Assembly: GCA_902608385.1 (NCBI GenBank)
Contig: CACLNT010000006.1
Coordinates: forward strand, 1 to 64,000
Source of the DNA: an uncultured Pelagibacteraceae bacterium
Lineage (GTDB): Bacteria > Pseudomonadota > Alphaproteobacteria > Pelagibacterales > Pelagibacteraceae
Direction of reading: 5' to 3'
DNA: 64,000 bases
Shown here: positions 15,489 to 24,436 of the stretch, piece after piece
How positions within the stretch are numbered: the stretch's first letter is position 1
Layout of the letters: each line of letters starts with the position of its first letter
Position numbers and translations under genes: made by a program
Notes under the pieces: generated by a model
The model's input: only the letters and a program-made list of their open reading frames with translations
Told to the model about the DNA's origin: nothing
Database searches by the model: none

Positions 15489-16484
15489 TTATAAAATATT
15501 AATAATTTTAGTAGTAAGAGATCTAAAATTATCTCTTTCAATTTTAGTATAATTTCTAAAGTGTCTGGTCCATTTTTGATAAAAAAGATCTTTGCTGTTA
15601 TCAAGAATATCAATAATTTTAATATTAAAAGAAGCAGCGACATGGGTAGCAGCACCATGACAAGAAATTAATACTTGAGTTTTTGATAATAAAACTTGAA
15701 GTTCTAAAAAAGTTGTTTTTTCAAAAAAAAGAATTTTTTTATTATTGTGATTTAATTCAAATTTAAATTCACTAATTTTATCAAACTTATTTTTAATTAA
15801 GCTAGTGAATTTGTTAGAAATTAATCCCGTAGTAATATAAAGATTATTTTCTGTTTTGTTTACAATATTTTTTATAAAATTTTCGAATTCTAAATAATTA
15901 TCTGGTTCTATTGATTTATAATTTTTAATATAATCATTATGAATCCATTTTTCATCAAAATGAAATAATATATAATCATCATTATTATTAATTATTAAAT
16001 TATTTTTATTACTTTTAGAAATTGTGTTTAAATCACTATCTATTAATTGATAATTTAGTTTATTTAAAATATTTTCAATCTCATTTATTTTTGAAGGACT
16101 CTCTTCATCTAGATAAATTTGTGAAAAAAAGAATTTAAAAATGTTTTTATAAATCTTTTTATATGTACATAAGATTTTAATTTTTGAATTTGTAATAATG
16201 CATAAAAAAATAGAACGTTTTTTTCCATCTAGGGCCACGACCATAAAATATTTTTTTAAAAAAAAATTTAAATACAAAGAAAGTCTTTCAAACAAGTTTG
16301 CAGGATATTCTATTACTTCGTCAATATAAGAGAATTTTTTAATATAATTATAATTTTTTTTAGATGCGATTACTGTAATTATTGAATTTTTATCTGACCT
16401 TTTAATTGACTTGATTAATATAGCGCTTAATAAAAAGTCACCAATTCTGTCAGTTCTAATAAACAAATATTTTTTATTTATCAT
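15489..16484 (-). CDS. Glycosyltransferase family 9 (heptosyltransferase-like)
   Basis: 331 residues. The N-terminus YLFIRTDRIGDFLLSAILIKSIKR is the GT9 signature (ADP-heptose:LPS heptosyltransferases start R-x-D-x-GD). The second Rossmann domain has the SCHGAATHVAASFNIKIIDI segment, equivalent to the conserved D/H-S-G-x-x-H nucleotide-sugar site; a cysteine replaces one usual residue. It probably adds a sugar to lipopolysaccharide core on the cytoplasmic side. It converges on the recombinase gene (20-bp gap) and is followed upstream by another glycosyltransferase gene. Confidence 0.8.
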   Translation of the reverse strand: MINKKYLFIRTDRIGDFLLSAILIKSIKRSDKNSIITVIASKKNYNYIKKFSYIDEVIEYPANLFERLSLYLNFFLKKYFMVVALDGKKRSIFLCIITNSKIKILCTYKKIYKNIFKFFFSQIYLDEESPSKINEIENILNKLNYQLIDSDLNTISKSNKNNLIINNNDDYILFHFDEKWIHNDYIKNYKSIEPDNYLEFENFIKNIVNKTENNLYITTGLISNKFTSLIKNKFDKISEFKFELNHNNKKILFFEKTTFLELQVLLSKTQVLISCHGAATHVAASFNIKIIDILDNSKDLFYQKWTRHFRNYTKIERDNFRSLTTKIINIL

Positions 16485-16537
16485 GAATTTTTTTAATATT
16501 TTGAATCATACTTTGATTTAACTTTTAATTTAGCTCT

Positions 16538-18646
16538 TTAAAATAATGAAGTTTTTTTATTTAAAGAAATATCAATAATGTATTTTGCAATTCTTTTTTC
16601 ATTAAATAATTTAAAATATTTTTTTTTCCCATTGTATGAAATTTTTTTTCTAATTTTGTCATTTTTATTATAGAACAAAATTTTTTTAGCCAGATCATCT
16701 AAGTTACTATAAAAAACTATTTCTTGTTTATTAAAAAAATCATCTAAACAAGTTTTTTTATCTATAAAGGTAAGCAAACCATTACCCATTAGTGATGCTA
16801 TTCTATTGCTTGAATAATGTTTAGTAGGCAGTCCCCTGCTTAAATTTAAACCCATTTTTGAATTTGTTAAAGCATTATAAAATTCATCACCCCAGATAGG
16901 TTCTTTATTTTCAAATCCATAAAAATCATAATTAACTCCATTAATCTTTTTAATTAATGAATTAAGGAAGAATATTCTGCTATCACTTTTACCTTTTTTA
17001 AGTGTAGCTCTGTTTACACCGTGACTCATGGCATAAAATATATCTTTTCTTGGTTTTAAATTAAAAACATCAAAACATTCAATATTTTTATCAACGGGTA
17101 TAAACATAAAATGTAAATTATTTATATTTTTATTTTGTTTAAGAAATACTGATGGTTCAGTTGTAATAAAGTTGTGATCAACTAAATTTCCATAGAATGT
17201 GATTTTATCTATATTTGCTCTTGAGTCTTTAAGGCTCTTCATTATCGGATCTTCATTCCATTGGGAAATTACAATATTTTTATTTAAATTTTTAATCTTA
17301 TCGATTGTTTCAAGATTAATATTGTTGGTATGTCCAAAAAATAGCAGATCAGGATTATAGTTTTTAAAGGTTTCAATCAAATATTCTTGAAATTTAGATG
17401 TAGAGCTACTTAAGGAGAGCTGTCTGTTTTGTTTAATAAAATCTCGATCACTTATTTCTATTACATCATGGCCGTTTCTAATGAAACCATTACTAAATTT
17501 TTTACCAACGGAAATGTTATAAAGTCTATGATTTAATTTTTGTCCTAAATTATAAATGTTAACAATTTTTAATTTATTTTTTATAAAGTTTAATCTATAA
17601 TTAATGAATAAAGATTTTCTAATATCGTCAATAAGTAAAGAGTTAACTTTAGTAACATGTTTTACATTTGAAAATCCTTTATTTTGAAAATCTTTTCTAA
17701 TAATAGGTGAAGTTATTAATTTTTTAATTTCATTATATAAATTTTTATAATCCAATTTTTTTAATACAATGCAATGATCGGAAGTTTCAGGCAATCCTCC
17801 CCTATTTGAAATTATTGTTGCACATCCTCTAGATGATGCTTCAAGCGAAGTTCTTCCAAATGGCTCTTCCCACCTAGATGGTACAACAGCAATTTCAGCT
17901 TTGCTTAAAAAATTTAATACTTCTTTATGGGATAAATAACCTAATTCAAAATGATTTAAGTGATTTATTATTGGCTTATTTCGACTCTCATCACCAATTG
18001 AATAAGCTTTCCAATTATTAAACTCATTTAAAATTTTAATTATTGCGTCTCTATAAATATCATAACCTTTTGACGGATTAAGCTTACCTACAAAAACTAT
18101 TTTTTTATCTTTTTTTAACAATTTATTTTGCTTGTGTATGCTTGGATAAACAACTTCTGTTTTATTTATTAATCGTTTATCTAAATCAATAAAAAATCTT
18201 TTTTGAACCCATTCACTAACAAAAATAATTTTTTCGACTTTATTTAATAAGTCAATTCTTTCATTTGAAGTTTTTGACCCTTTCATAGATAAGGGGTCAT
18301 TGTGAAAATAAATAATAAAATTAGAATTTAATTTTTTTTTTAGTATATTAAAAACAAGTGGCCTATTATGGATTTCAATTATATCAAAATTTTTTCCATT
18401 TAGTCTTTTAATTAGTTCATTGCAATATTGATTAGTAGTGCTGCTTAATTTTGAGCGTAAATCTCTAATTTTTATATTTATATAATTATTAGACAAATAA
18501 TCTTTTGCATCAGTTGATCCAAATATAAAATTATTTTTTTTTAATGAAGAATGTTTAAAGAAATCATATACCCATAATGAGGCAGCCGCTGCTTTACTGA
18601 ATGTATAATTTTCCTTGTAAGGAAGTATTGTAGCAATTTTAAGCAT
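16538..18646 (-). CDS. Two-domain glycosyltransferase (GT4 plus CgeB-like)
   Basis: 702 residues carrying two GT-B units. The first half (about 1-340) is GT4: KKIVFVGKLNPSKGYDI, then the donor-binding VPSRWEEPFGRTSLEASSRG and SNRGGLPET. The second half (about 360-700) resembles the CgeB/DUF3880 type: LLFFGHTNNINLETIDKI, NIVISQWNEDPIM, then a late SKMGLNLSRGLPTKHYSSNRIASLMGNG segment equivalent to the glycosyltransferase C-lobe. It likely makes surface polysaccharide with two successive transfers. The acceptor is unknown. It follows the GIY-YIG gene by 4 bp on the same strand. Confidence 0.75.
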   Translation of the reverse strand: MLKIATILPYKENYTFSKAAAASLWVYDFFKHSSLKKNNFIFGSTDAKDYLSNNYINIKIRDLRSKLSSTTNQYCNELIKRLNGKNFDIIEIHNRPLVFNILKKKLNSNFIIYFHNDPLSMKGSKTSNERIDLLNKVEKIIFVSEWVQKRFFIDLDKRLINKTEVVYPSIHKQNKLLKKDKKIVFVGKLNPSKGYDIYRDAIIKILNEFNNWKAYSIGDESRNKPIINHLNHFELGYLSHKEVLNFLSKAEIAVVPSRWEEPFGRTSLEASSRGCATIISNRGGLPETSDHCIVLKKLDYKNLYNEIKKLITSPIIRKDFQNKGFSNVKHVTKVNSLLIDDIRKSLFINYRLNFIKNKLKIVNIYNLGQKLNHRLYNISVGKKFSNGFIRNGHDVIEISDRDFIKQNRQLSLSSSTSKFQEYLIETFKNYNPDLLFFGHTNNINLETIDKIKNLNKNIVISQWNEDPIMKSLKDSRANIDKITFYGNLVDHNFITTEPSVFLKQNKNINNLHFMFIPVDKNIECFDVFNLKPRKDIFYAMSHGVNRATLKKGKSDSRIFFLNSLIKKINGVNYDFYGFENKEPIWGDEFYNALTNSKMGLNLSRGLPTKHYSSNRIASLMGNGLLTFIDKKTCLDDFFNKQEIVFYSNLDDLAKKILFYNKNDKIRKKISYNGKKKYFKLFNEKRIAKYIIDISLNKKTSLF

Positions 18647-18650
18647 AAAA

Positions 18651-18905
18651 TTAGTTATAAAAATCTTTTAATATAGTTGATCTTTTTTTTTTATCATTTT
18701 TCAATTCATATTCATAACTCATAGCCTTAGATTTTGATAAAAATTTCTTTTTAAATATTAACTCCCACTTATATCCTTTTGTGGATTTTGCACCTTTGTT
18801 TGAATTATGTTTTATAAGTCTTTTTTCTAAGTTATTTGTATATCCCACATATGTCTTTTTTTTGTTATTACTAATATTGCTTAACATATATACATAGTAG
18901 TACAT
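18651..18905 (-). CDS. GIY-YIG domain protein (UPF0213-like)
   Basis: 84 residues, entirely one GIY-YIG nuclease fold. YYVYMLSN stands for GIY, KTYVGYTNNLEKRLIKHN for YIG with the following Arg, and the catalytic Glu is in AMSYEYELKN. STKGYKWELIFKKKF matches the stand-alone YhbQ-like family. The biological role of these small proteins is uncertain (DNA repair or mobile-element remnant). It lies between tRNA-Glu (15 bp away) and the glycosyltransferase genes, at the right edge of the accessory region. Confidence 0.85.
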   Translation of the reverse strand: MYYYVYMLSNISNNKKKTYVGYTNNLEKRLIKHNSNKGAKSTKGYKWELIFKKKFLSKSKAMSYEYELKNDKKKRSTILKDFYN

Positions 18906-18919
18906 TTGAATTTAATTAA

Positions 18920-18994
18920 TGGCGGTCCCTAGGGGAATCGAACCCCTCTTTCGAGGATGAAAACCACGTGTCCTAACCGATAGACGAAGGGACC
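18920..18994 (-). tRNA. tRNA-Glu (UUC)
   Basis: A 75-nt cloverleaf on the minus strand. The 7-bp acceptor stem is GGTCCCT/AGGGACC, the anticodon loop contains TTC, the T-arm reads GGGGTTCGATTCCCC, and a CCA end is encoded. The 3' end points toward the accessory region with the recombinase, the orientation expected if this tRNA were an integration site. Confidence 0.97.
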
Positions 18995-19064
18995 TATTTC
19001 TGGATCTTTTATTGTAAAATCTATTATTTATCAAGTTTAATACTTAAAATTATGCAGTCTTTTA

Positions 19065-20015
19065 TCAATCTCTATTAATTTTATTTTTTTGTAAATAAAC
19101 TTTTTTTGTATTTGTGCTTTTGTGTGTAACAAAAGTCTCAGAAATATAGTCATCATTATTTATGTTTATCCCTTTAACAATATCTCCTGAAGTTATTCCA
19201 GTTGCACAAAAAATTGAGTCACCTTTTATAATATCTTTAATATTATATTTTCTATTCAATTCAGTTATACCCATTTTTTTAGCTCTTAAAATATCATTCT
19301 CTTTTTTAAAAATAAATCTACCTTGAAATTGACATTTTAATGTATCTAAAGCTGCTGCAGCGAGAACACCTTCGGGTCCACCACCAATACCCATAAATAT
19401 ATCTACTTTATATTTATCGTTAGAAACCAATAAAGCACCCGCAACATCTCCATCAGTTATAAACTTTATATTAACTTTAAGTAGTTTTAGCTCTTCAATT
19501 ATTTTTTTATGTCTTGGCCTGTCTAATATACATGCGGTAATTTTTGAAATATCTTTATTTTTAGCGTCAGCTAAATTTGATAAATTTTTTTTTATTGAAT
19601 AATCTAAATCAACAGTACCACTTTCTACAGCCCCAACTGCAATTTTATCCATGTATGTTTCAGGCGCGTTAAACAAATTGTTTTCTTCTGAGACAGCAAT
19701 AACGGACAATCCTCCTGGTAAATTATTAGCTACAAAATTAGTTCCTTCTAATGGATCTACAGCAATATCCAAGATAGGACCATTTCTAGTTCCAAGTTTT
19801 TCACCTATATGTAGCATTGGAGCCTCATCTAATTCACCTTCACCAATTACAACTTTAGCATCCATATCAATTTTGTTTAATTCATTTCTCATGGAATCGG
19901 TTGCAGCTTTGTCTGCAGCAATTTTATCTTTTTTTCCTATTAAATATGAAGCTGCTAAAGCAGCTTTTATTGTTACATTTGCAAATTGATTAATAAATTT
20001 TATATGAATACTCAT
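19065..20015 (-). CDS. glpX: Fructose-1,6-bisphosphatase class II
   Basis: 316 residues. It hydrolyses fructose 1,6-bisphosphate in gluconeogenesis. Class II signatures are VVIGEGELDEAPMLHIGE at about 56-73 and the Li-sensitive phosphatase motif DIAVDPLEGTN at about 83-93, with GIGGGPEGVLAAAAL in the second half. Most alphaproteobacteria have hom next to glpX; here the two lie about 7.5 kb apart on opposite strands with the accessory region between. It overlaps the upstream transporter gene by 4 bp (ATGA). Confidence 0.93.
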   Translation of the reverse strand: MSIHIKFINQFANVTIKAALAASYLIGKKDKIAADKAATDSMRNELNKIDMDAKVVIGEGELDEAPMLHIGEKLGTRNGPILDIAVDPLEGTNFVANNLPGGLSVIAVSEENNLFNAPETYMDKIAVGAVESGTVDLDYSIKKNLSNLADAKNKDISKITACILDRPRHKKIIEELKLLKVNIKFITDGDVAGALLVSNDKYKVDIFMGIGGGPEGVLAAAALDTLKCQFQGRFIFKKENDILRAKKMGITELNRKYNIKDIIKGDSIFCATGITSGDIVKGININNDDYISETFVTHKSTNTKKVYLQKNKINRD

Positions 20016-21007
20016 TGAGCTTTTTCAATAGTTGTTTTGTTAGATTCTAATTTAGATTCAAATTCCCTTAATCTTCGCCAAACAGAAATCAATTCAACAA
20101 TAACTGGCCAACTTCTAACAAAATATTGTAATGATGCTTCAACTTTGCCAAAAGCTCTTGTTATTTGTTGTACAAAACCAAGTGTAATAGCTCCTGTAAC
20201 TATAGTTGGTGCCAAAGCTAAATAAGGAACTATTACCATGCCTTGTAAGTAGCTCCATTTAACAACATTAAAGTACAAATAATGAAAATACATTTTATAA
20301 TGTATTGTTCTAACTCTTGAATATAATTGACCAATGGTTGCTGGTGCAGTTCTAATTGGATCATCTTCACCTAAAACTAATTCTTTACGATAAGCGGCTT
20401 CTTCCTTTTGTATATCATATTCAATACCTGGAAGTTTAATCCCAGCTATAACTAGTAATACAGTTCCTCCTAAGGCAGATAATATTGCCACCCATACCAA
20501 AGCATGATCAACTTGACCTATCCAGGGCAATTTATCAATTTGTTTAGATAAACCCCAAAGGATTGGCGTAAATGCAACAAGAGTCATAAGACTTTCCAAC
20601 AAACCCACACCTAAGCCTTCCATAATTCTTGCAAATTTTAATGTATCTTCTTGAACACGTTGTGAAGCACCTTCTATTAAACGAGCTTTTGACCAGTTTT
20701 TATGATAATAGTCAGCCATTGATGTTCTCCATCTAAAAGTCCAATGACTAGTAAAAAAGCCTGTTATAACAGAAATAAAAATCCACAAAGCTGCAATTTT
20801 TGCAAATGTGAATAAATAAGCAATGAATTCAGCTTCAGTAACAGAATTTGGCGTTGTAAGAGCTTTCTGTAAAGTATCATAAAACTCACCAAACCATTCA
20901 TTTATTTTTACATCTAATTGAACTTGATACCATGTAGATATTAAAATGAAAAAAGAACCACCAATACTCCAGGGAAACCAAGATTTACTGAAAAAAAATC
21001 TAAACAT
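20012..21007 (-). CDS. SbmA/BacA-like inner membrane transporter
   Basis: 331 residues with about six to seven spans. It opens with MFRFFFSKSWFPWSIGGS, then QVQLDVKINEWFGEFYDTLQKAL and FRWRTSMADYYHKNWSK, which match the SbmA/BacA family (FxWR-x-x-x-x-x-Y). The EGASQRVQEDT segment corresponds to the conserved loop E-G-x-x-Q-R-x-x-E-D-T. The family imports peptides and is related to very-long-chain lipid exporters; there is no ATPase domain. It is co-transcribed with glpX by ATGA overlap. Confidence 0.85.
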   Translation of the reverse strand: MFRFFFSKSWFPWSIGGSFFILISTWYQVQLDVKINEWFGEFYDTLQKALTTPNSVTEAEFIAYLFTFAKIAALWIFISVITGFFTSHWTFRWRTSMADYYHKNWSKARLIEGASQRVQEDTLKFARIMEGLGVGLLESLMTLVAFTPILWGLSKQIDKLPWIGQVDHALVWVAILSALGGTVLLVIAGIKLPGIEYDIQKEEAAYRKELVLGEDDPIRTAPATIGQLYSRVRTIHYKMYFHYLYFNVVKWSYLQGMVIVPYLALAPTIVTGAITLGFVQQITRAFGKVEASLQYFVRSWPVIVELISVWRRLREFESKLESNKTTIEKAQ

Positions 21008-21013
21008 AAATTT

Positions 21014-21295
21014 TTATTTATTAAAATTATCTGAGTATGATTTTTTAATAATTTTTCTTTTCTTAGGTTCAATAATTTCAAAATCAATTTTGTTTTTGTT
21101 AGCATAATCAATAGCTAAGTCTTTTGTTGAAAATTCTAGTTTTAATTCAGATAAAGTATCCGTAGAAGTTTCCCAACCCATTAATGGATTTGTGCCTGTA
21201 TTTTTTGTATTAAATTCAATTATCCATTTATCGGATTTACCTAAACCAGATTGCATAGCATTTTTAGTGGGAATATAAATTTTTGCTTTTCTCAT
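21014..21295 (-). CDS. NADH dehydrogenase accessory subunit, NDUFS4-like (ETC complex I family)
   Basis: 93 residues. RKAKIYIPTKNAMQSG, then WIIEFNTKNTGTNPLMGWETSTDTLSELKLEF and AIDYANKNKIDFEI, is the alphaproteobacterial/mitochondrial NDUFS4 pattern (M-x-W-x-x-S-x-D). The subunit caps the peripheral arm of complex I. The gene is far from the nuo operon, as is usual for this family. It is 6 bp upstream of the SbmA-like gene and 6 bp from tRNA-Pro. Confidence 0.85.
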   Translation of the reverse strand: MRKAKIYIPTKNAMQSGLGKSDKWIIEFNTKNTGTNPLMGWETSTDTLSELKLEFSTKDLAIDYANKNKIDFEIIEPKKRKIIKKSYSDNFNK

Positions 21296-21301
21296 AAGTA
21301 A

Positions 21302-21378
<77 letters not shown>

Positions 21379-21472
21379 AATGTTGTACTAATACAGCAGT
21401 TATTGATATTTTCAAAGCTTAAAGAGCATCAATTATTCGCGATTTTTTGAAGAAATTATTATATAAGAAATT

Positions 21473-21928
21473 ATGATTATTTCCTGTGATCAATGCCTTA
21501 AAAAGTTCGAAATTGATTCAAAACTCATACCTGATGAAGGCAGGCTATTGCAATGTAGCTCATGCCATAATAAATGGTTTTATAAAAAAGATATACCAGA
21601 AAAAACTATAGTTATTTCGGAGCTTCAAAAAACTCATGATGATAAAACTGAAAAAATAATTAAAAAAAATAATAATATTAATATTTTTAATGATATTGCT
21701 TCTTCCGAAAAAATTAAAAGAAAACATGCATATAAATCAACAAAAAAAAATAAATTAAGATCTTTAAATTTTATTTTAGTATTTATTATTTCTATTATTG
21801 CATTAATTATTTTGTTAGATACATTTAAAAACCCAATCAGTCTAATTTTACCAAATATTGAATTTATTCTTGAAAATTTATATGAAACACTAAAAGATAT
21901 TACATTGTTTGTTCAAGATTTGTTTTAA
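21473..21928 (+). CDS. Zinc-ribbon (MJ0042-type) single-span membrane protein
   Basis: 151 residues. The N-terminus has a four-cysteine zinc ribbon: C5-x2-C8 (ISCDQCLKKFEID) and C28-x2-C31 (LLQCSSCHNKW), matching the MJ0042 finger-like domain common at the N-terminus of alphaproteobacterial proteins. A lysine-rich middle is followed by one membrane helix near residues 99-117 (FILVFIISIIALIILLD). Function is unknown. nhaA follows after 7 bp. Confidence 0.8.
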   Translation: MIISCDQCLKKFEIDSKLIPDEGRLLQCSSCHNKWFYKKDIPEKTIVISELQKTHDDKTEKIIKKNNNINIFNDIASSEKIKRKHAYKSTKKNKLRSLNFILVFIISIIALIILLDTFKNPISLILPNIEFILENLYETLKDITLFVQDLF

Positions 21929-21935
21929 TTAATTT

Positions 21936-23108
21936 ATGATTAGATATTTGTCAGGTCCATTTAAATGGTTTTTTAAACTAGAAGCTGCAAGTGGCATGCT
22001 TTTATTTATATGTGCAATAATAGCTTTGATTTTAAGTAATTCTGACTATTCATCTTTATATTTTGAAATACTTGAAACTTATCTTTTTTTAGGAATTAAT
22101 AATATTGGCATTAAAATGAATGTTCTTCATTGGATTAACGATGCATTAATGGCTGCTTTTTTCTTTTTTGTAACTCTGGAAATTAAAAGAGAATTTTTAC
22201 AAGGTGAATTATCAAATCGTAAGCAAGCACTATTACCAATAATTGCCGCAATAGGTGGAATGCTAGTCCCTGCTTTAATATATATTTATATTAATTTTGA
22301 AAATCCAGAAACTTTGAATGGTTGGGCTATTCCATCAGCTACTGATATTGCTTTTTCTTTAGGTGTATTATCTTTACTAGGTCCTAGGGTACCATTATCT
22401 CTTAAAGTTTTTTTGACAGCATTAGCGATAATTGATGACTTGGGAGCTATAGTTATTATAGCTTTTTTTTACACAGGTGATTTAAATATAACATACCTTA
22501 CATTGTTATTGTTAGTTTTTATTAGTTTGTTAATTCTAAACAAATTAAATGTCAAAAAATTTCTTCCTTATTTAATGTTAGGTTTAATTTTGTGGTTCTT
22601 CACACATGAATCTGGAGTTCATGCAACAATTTCGGGCGTGCTTTTAGCAACTGTAATACCACACAGAAAAAAAGAAAAAGATTTTTCATTATTAATTAAA
22701 ATAGAACATAAAATTAGTCCATATGTGGCATTTGGTATAATGCCTTTGTTTGCTTTTGCAAATGCAGGAGTATCTTTAGATGGTGTAACTTTTAATTCTT
22801 TACTATCACCTGTTCCTTTAGGAATCTTATTAGGTCTTTTTGTGGGAAAACAAATTGGAGTTTTTCTTTTCTCAATAATTTCAATTAAATTAAAAATTGC
22901 TCAGATGCCAAATAATTCAAACTGGGCTGGTTTATATGGAGTAGGTATACTTACTGGAATAGGATTTACCATGAGTTTATTTATTGGAAATTTAGCTTTT
23001 GCTCAAAACAATCAATATATAGATGGAGTTAAAATTGGAGTATTAACAGGATCATTATTATCAACCTTAGTGGGATATTTTTTGTTATTAATATTTTCAA
23101 AAAAATGA
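21936..23108 (+). CDS. nhaA: Na+/H+ antiporter NhaA
   Basis: 390 residues with twelve predicted spans. Key motifs are the ion-binding aspartate pair in LAIIDDLGAIVIIAFFY (near 164-180), WAIPSATDIAFSLGVLSLLG before it, and GIGFTMSLFIGNLAF near the end. It exchanges Na+ for H+ to hold pH and sodium balance, as expected of a marine bacterium. The stop overlaps the start of the peroxidase gene by 4 bp (ATGA). Confidence 0.95.
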   Translation: MIRYLSGPFKWFFKLEAASGMLLFICAIIALILSNSDYSSLYFEILETYLFLGINNIGIKMNVLHWINDALMAAFFFFVTLEIKREFLQGELSNRKQALLPIIAAIGGMLVPALIYIYINFENPETLNGWAIPSATDIAFSLGVLSLLGPRVPLSLKVFLTALAIIDDLGAIVIIAFFYTGDLNITYLTLLLLVFISLLILNKLNVKKFLPYLMLGLILWFFTHESGVHATISGVLLATVIPHRKKEKDFSLLIKIEHKISPYVAFGIMPLFAFANAGVSLDGVTFNSLLSPVPLGILLGLFVGKQIGVFLFSIISIKLKIAQMPNNSNWAGLYGVGILTGIGFTMSLFIGNLAFAQNNQYIDGVKIGVLTGSLLSTLVGYFLLLIFSKK

Positions 23109-23677
23109 CTTCACTAAGTAAGATATATGTTTTATTTGTATTATTAATTACTTTTATGTTTTCATTTTCCGATAAAGCTTTAGCAAAATATGAAAAACTA
23201 ATTTATGATTTTGAAATAGAATCTATTACTGGAGAAAAAATAAATTTTTCAACGTATAAAAATAAAATTATATTATTAGTAAATGTTGCAAGTCAATGTG
23301 GTTTTACAAGTCAATATAAGGACTTACAAGAATTATGGGATAAATATAAAAAGAAAGGATTAATTGTTATTGGTCTTCCTTCTAATCAATTTGGTGGACA
23401 AGAACCAGGTTCAAATAGTGAAATTAAAAATTTTTGTGAAGTAAATTTTAATATAAATTTTCCTTTAACTGAAAAAATTGACGTAAAAGGAGAAAACATA
23501 AATCCTATATATAAATGGGCTTTAGAAAATTATGGAAAAAAAGCTACTCCTAAATGGAATTTTTATAAAATTTTAATTAATAAAGAAGGAAAAATAGAGA
23601 AAACTTATTCTTCGATTACAAATCCAATGTCAAAAAAAATTACCAGTGAAATTGAAAAATTACTAAATATAGAATGA
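23105..23677 (+). CDS. Glutathione peroxidase-like thiol peroxidase, exported
   Basis: 190 residues. A hydrophobic N-terminal signal (about 1-27, ending DKALA) suggests export to the periplasm. The thioredoxin-fold peroxidase core has the active Cys65 in VNVASQCGFTSQY, Gln-containing GLPSNQFGGQEPGS at 90-103, and the Trp/Asn motif PKWNFYK. Cysteine replaces selenocysteine. It likely reduces peroxides with thioredoxin. It overlaps nhaA by 4 bp and the convergent hydrolase gene by 15 bp. Confidence 0.88.
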   Translation: MTSLSKIYVLFVLLITFMFSFSDKALAKYEKLIYDFEIESITGEKINFSTYKNKIILLVNVASQCGFTSQYKDLQELWDKYKKKGLIVIGLPSNQFGGQEPGSNSEIKNFCEVNFNINFPLTEKIDVKGENINPIYKWALENYGKKATPKWNFYKILINKEGKIEKTYSSITNPMSKKITSEIEKLLNIE

Positions 23678-24436
23678 CATGCCGTCATAAGCTGGAATGA
23701 TATTTTTTGGTAAAATCTTTAGTAAATAATTATAATCTAAATCAGAATGTAAATTTGTGAGTATAGTTTTTTTTGGCTTAATGATTTTTGTAAGCTCAAT
23801 CACTTCATTTAAATTGTAGTGCGAAGGATGTTTATTGATTCTTAAACAATCAATAATAAAAAATTTGAGATTTTTAAAGAATTTTAAATCTTTATCATAA
23901 ATTTTATTGGCATCACTTACATAAGCACATTTATTGTTAATTATAAAAGATTGAGATTTAATGTTGCCATGTTGAACGGGTATAGACTTAACTGATATAA
24001 ATTTGTCGTGATATAAAAAAGAAATATTTTTTTTTAATTTATTTAATTTCAAAATTGCTGGATAACCAGGTTTATCATAAAAACAGTAAGAAAAAGTATT
24101 TTTAATGTATTTAGCTGTCTGCTTGTCAGCATAAACAGGAATTTTTTTTTTATTTTTTAATGAAAAAACTCTTAAATCGTTTATTCCATGCACTTGATCA
24201 CCATGCAAATGTGTAAAAAATACACTATCAATATTAGATATATTGTTTTTAATTAATTGATGTCGAAGATCAGGCGACGTATCAATTAAAATATTTTTTA
24301 AACTAGATTTTATTAGCGCAGAACATCTAGTTCTATAGTTCTTTTTTACATTTGGGTTACATTTACCCCAATTACCATCAGCTCTTGGAACACCGAGTGA
24401 TGATCCGCAACCTAAAATAACAAATTTAATTTTCAT
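23663..24436 (-). CDS. MBL-fold metallohydrolase (PhnP-like)
   Basis: About 257 residues from ATG 24436 (MKIKFVILGCGSSLGVPRADG). The metal motif is FTHLHGDQVHGINDLR; the usual H-x-H-x-D-H has Gln in place of the last His, which is frequent in alphaproteobacterial members of this family. A later HGNIKSQSF and CLRINKHPSHYNL supply other ligands. Probably a cyclic phosphodiesterase or nuclease-type hydrolase; the substrate is unknown. It is the last gene of the metG-tatD run, with its start overlapping the tatD end. Confidence 0.82.
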   Translation of the reverse strand: MKIKFVILGCGSSLGVPRADGNWGKCNPNVKKNYRTRCSALIKSSLKNILIDTSPDLRHQLIKNNISNIDSVFFTHLHGDQVHGINDLRVFSLKNKKKIPVYADKQTAKYIKNTFSYCFYDKPGYPAILKLNKLKKNISFLYHDKFISVKSIPVQHGNIKSQSFIINNKCAYVSDANKIYDKDLKFFKNLKFFIIDCLRINKHPSHYNLNEVIELTKIIKPKKTILTNLHSDLDYNYLLKILPKNIIPAYDGMSFYI

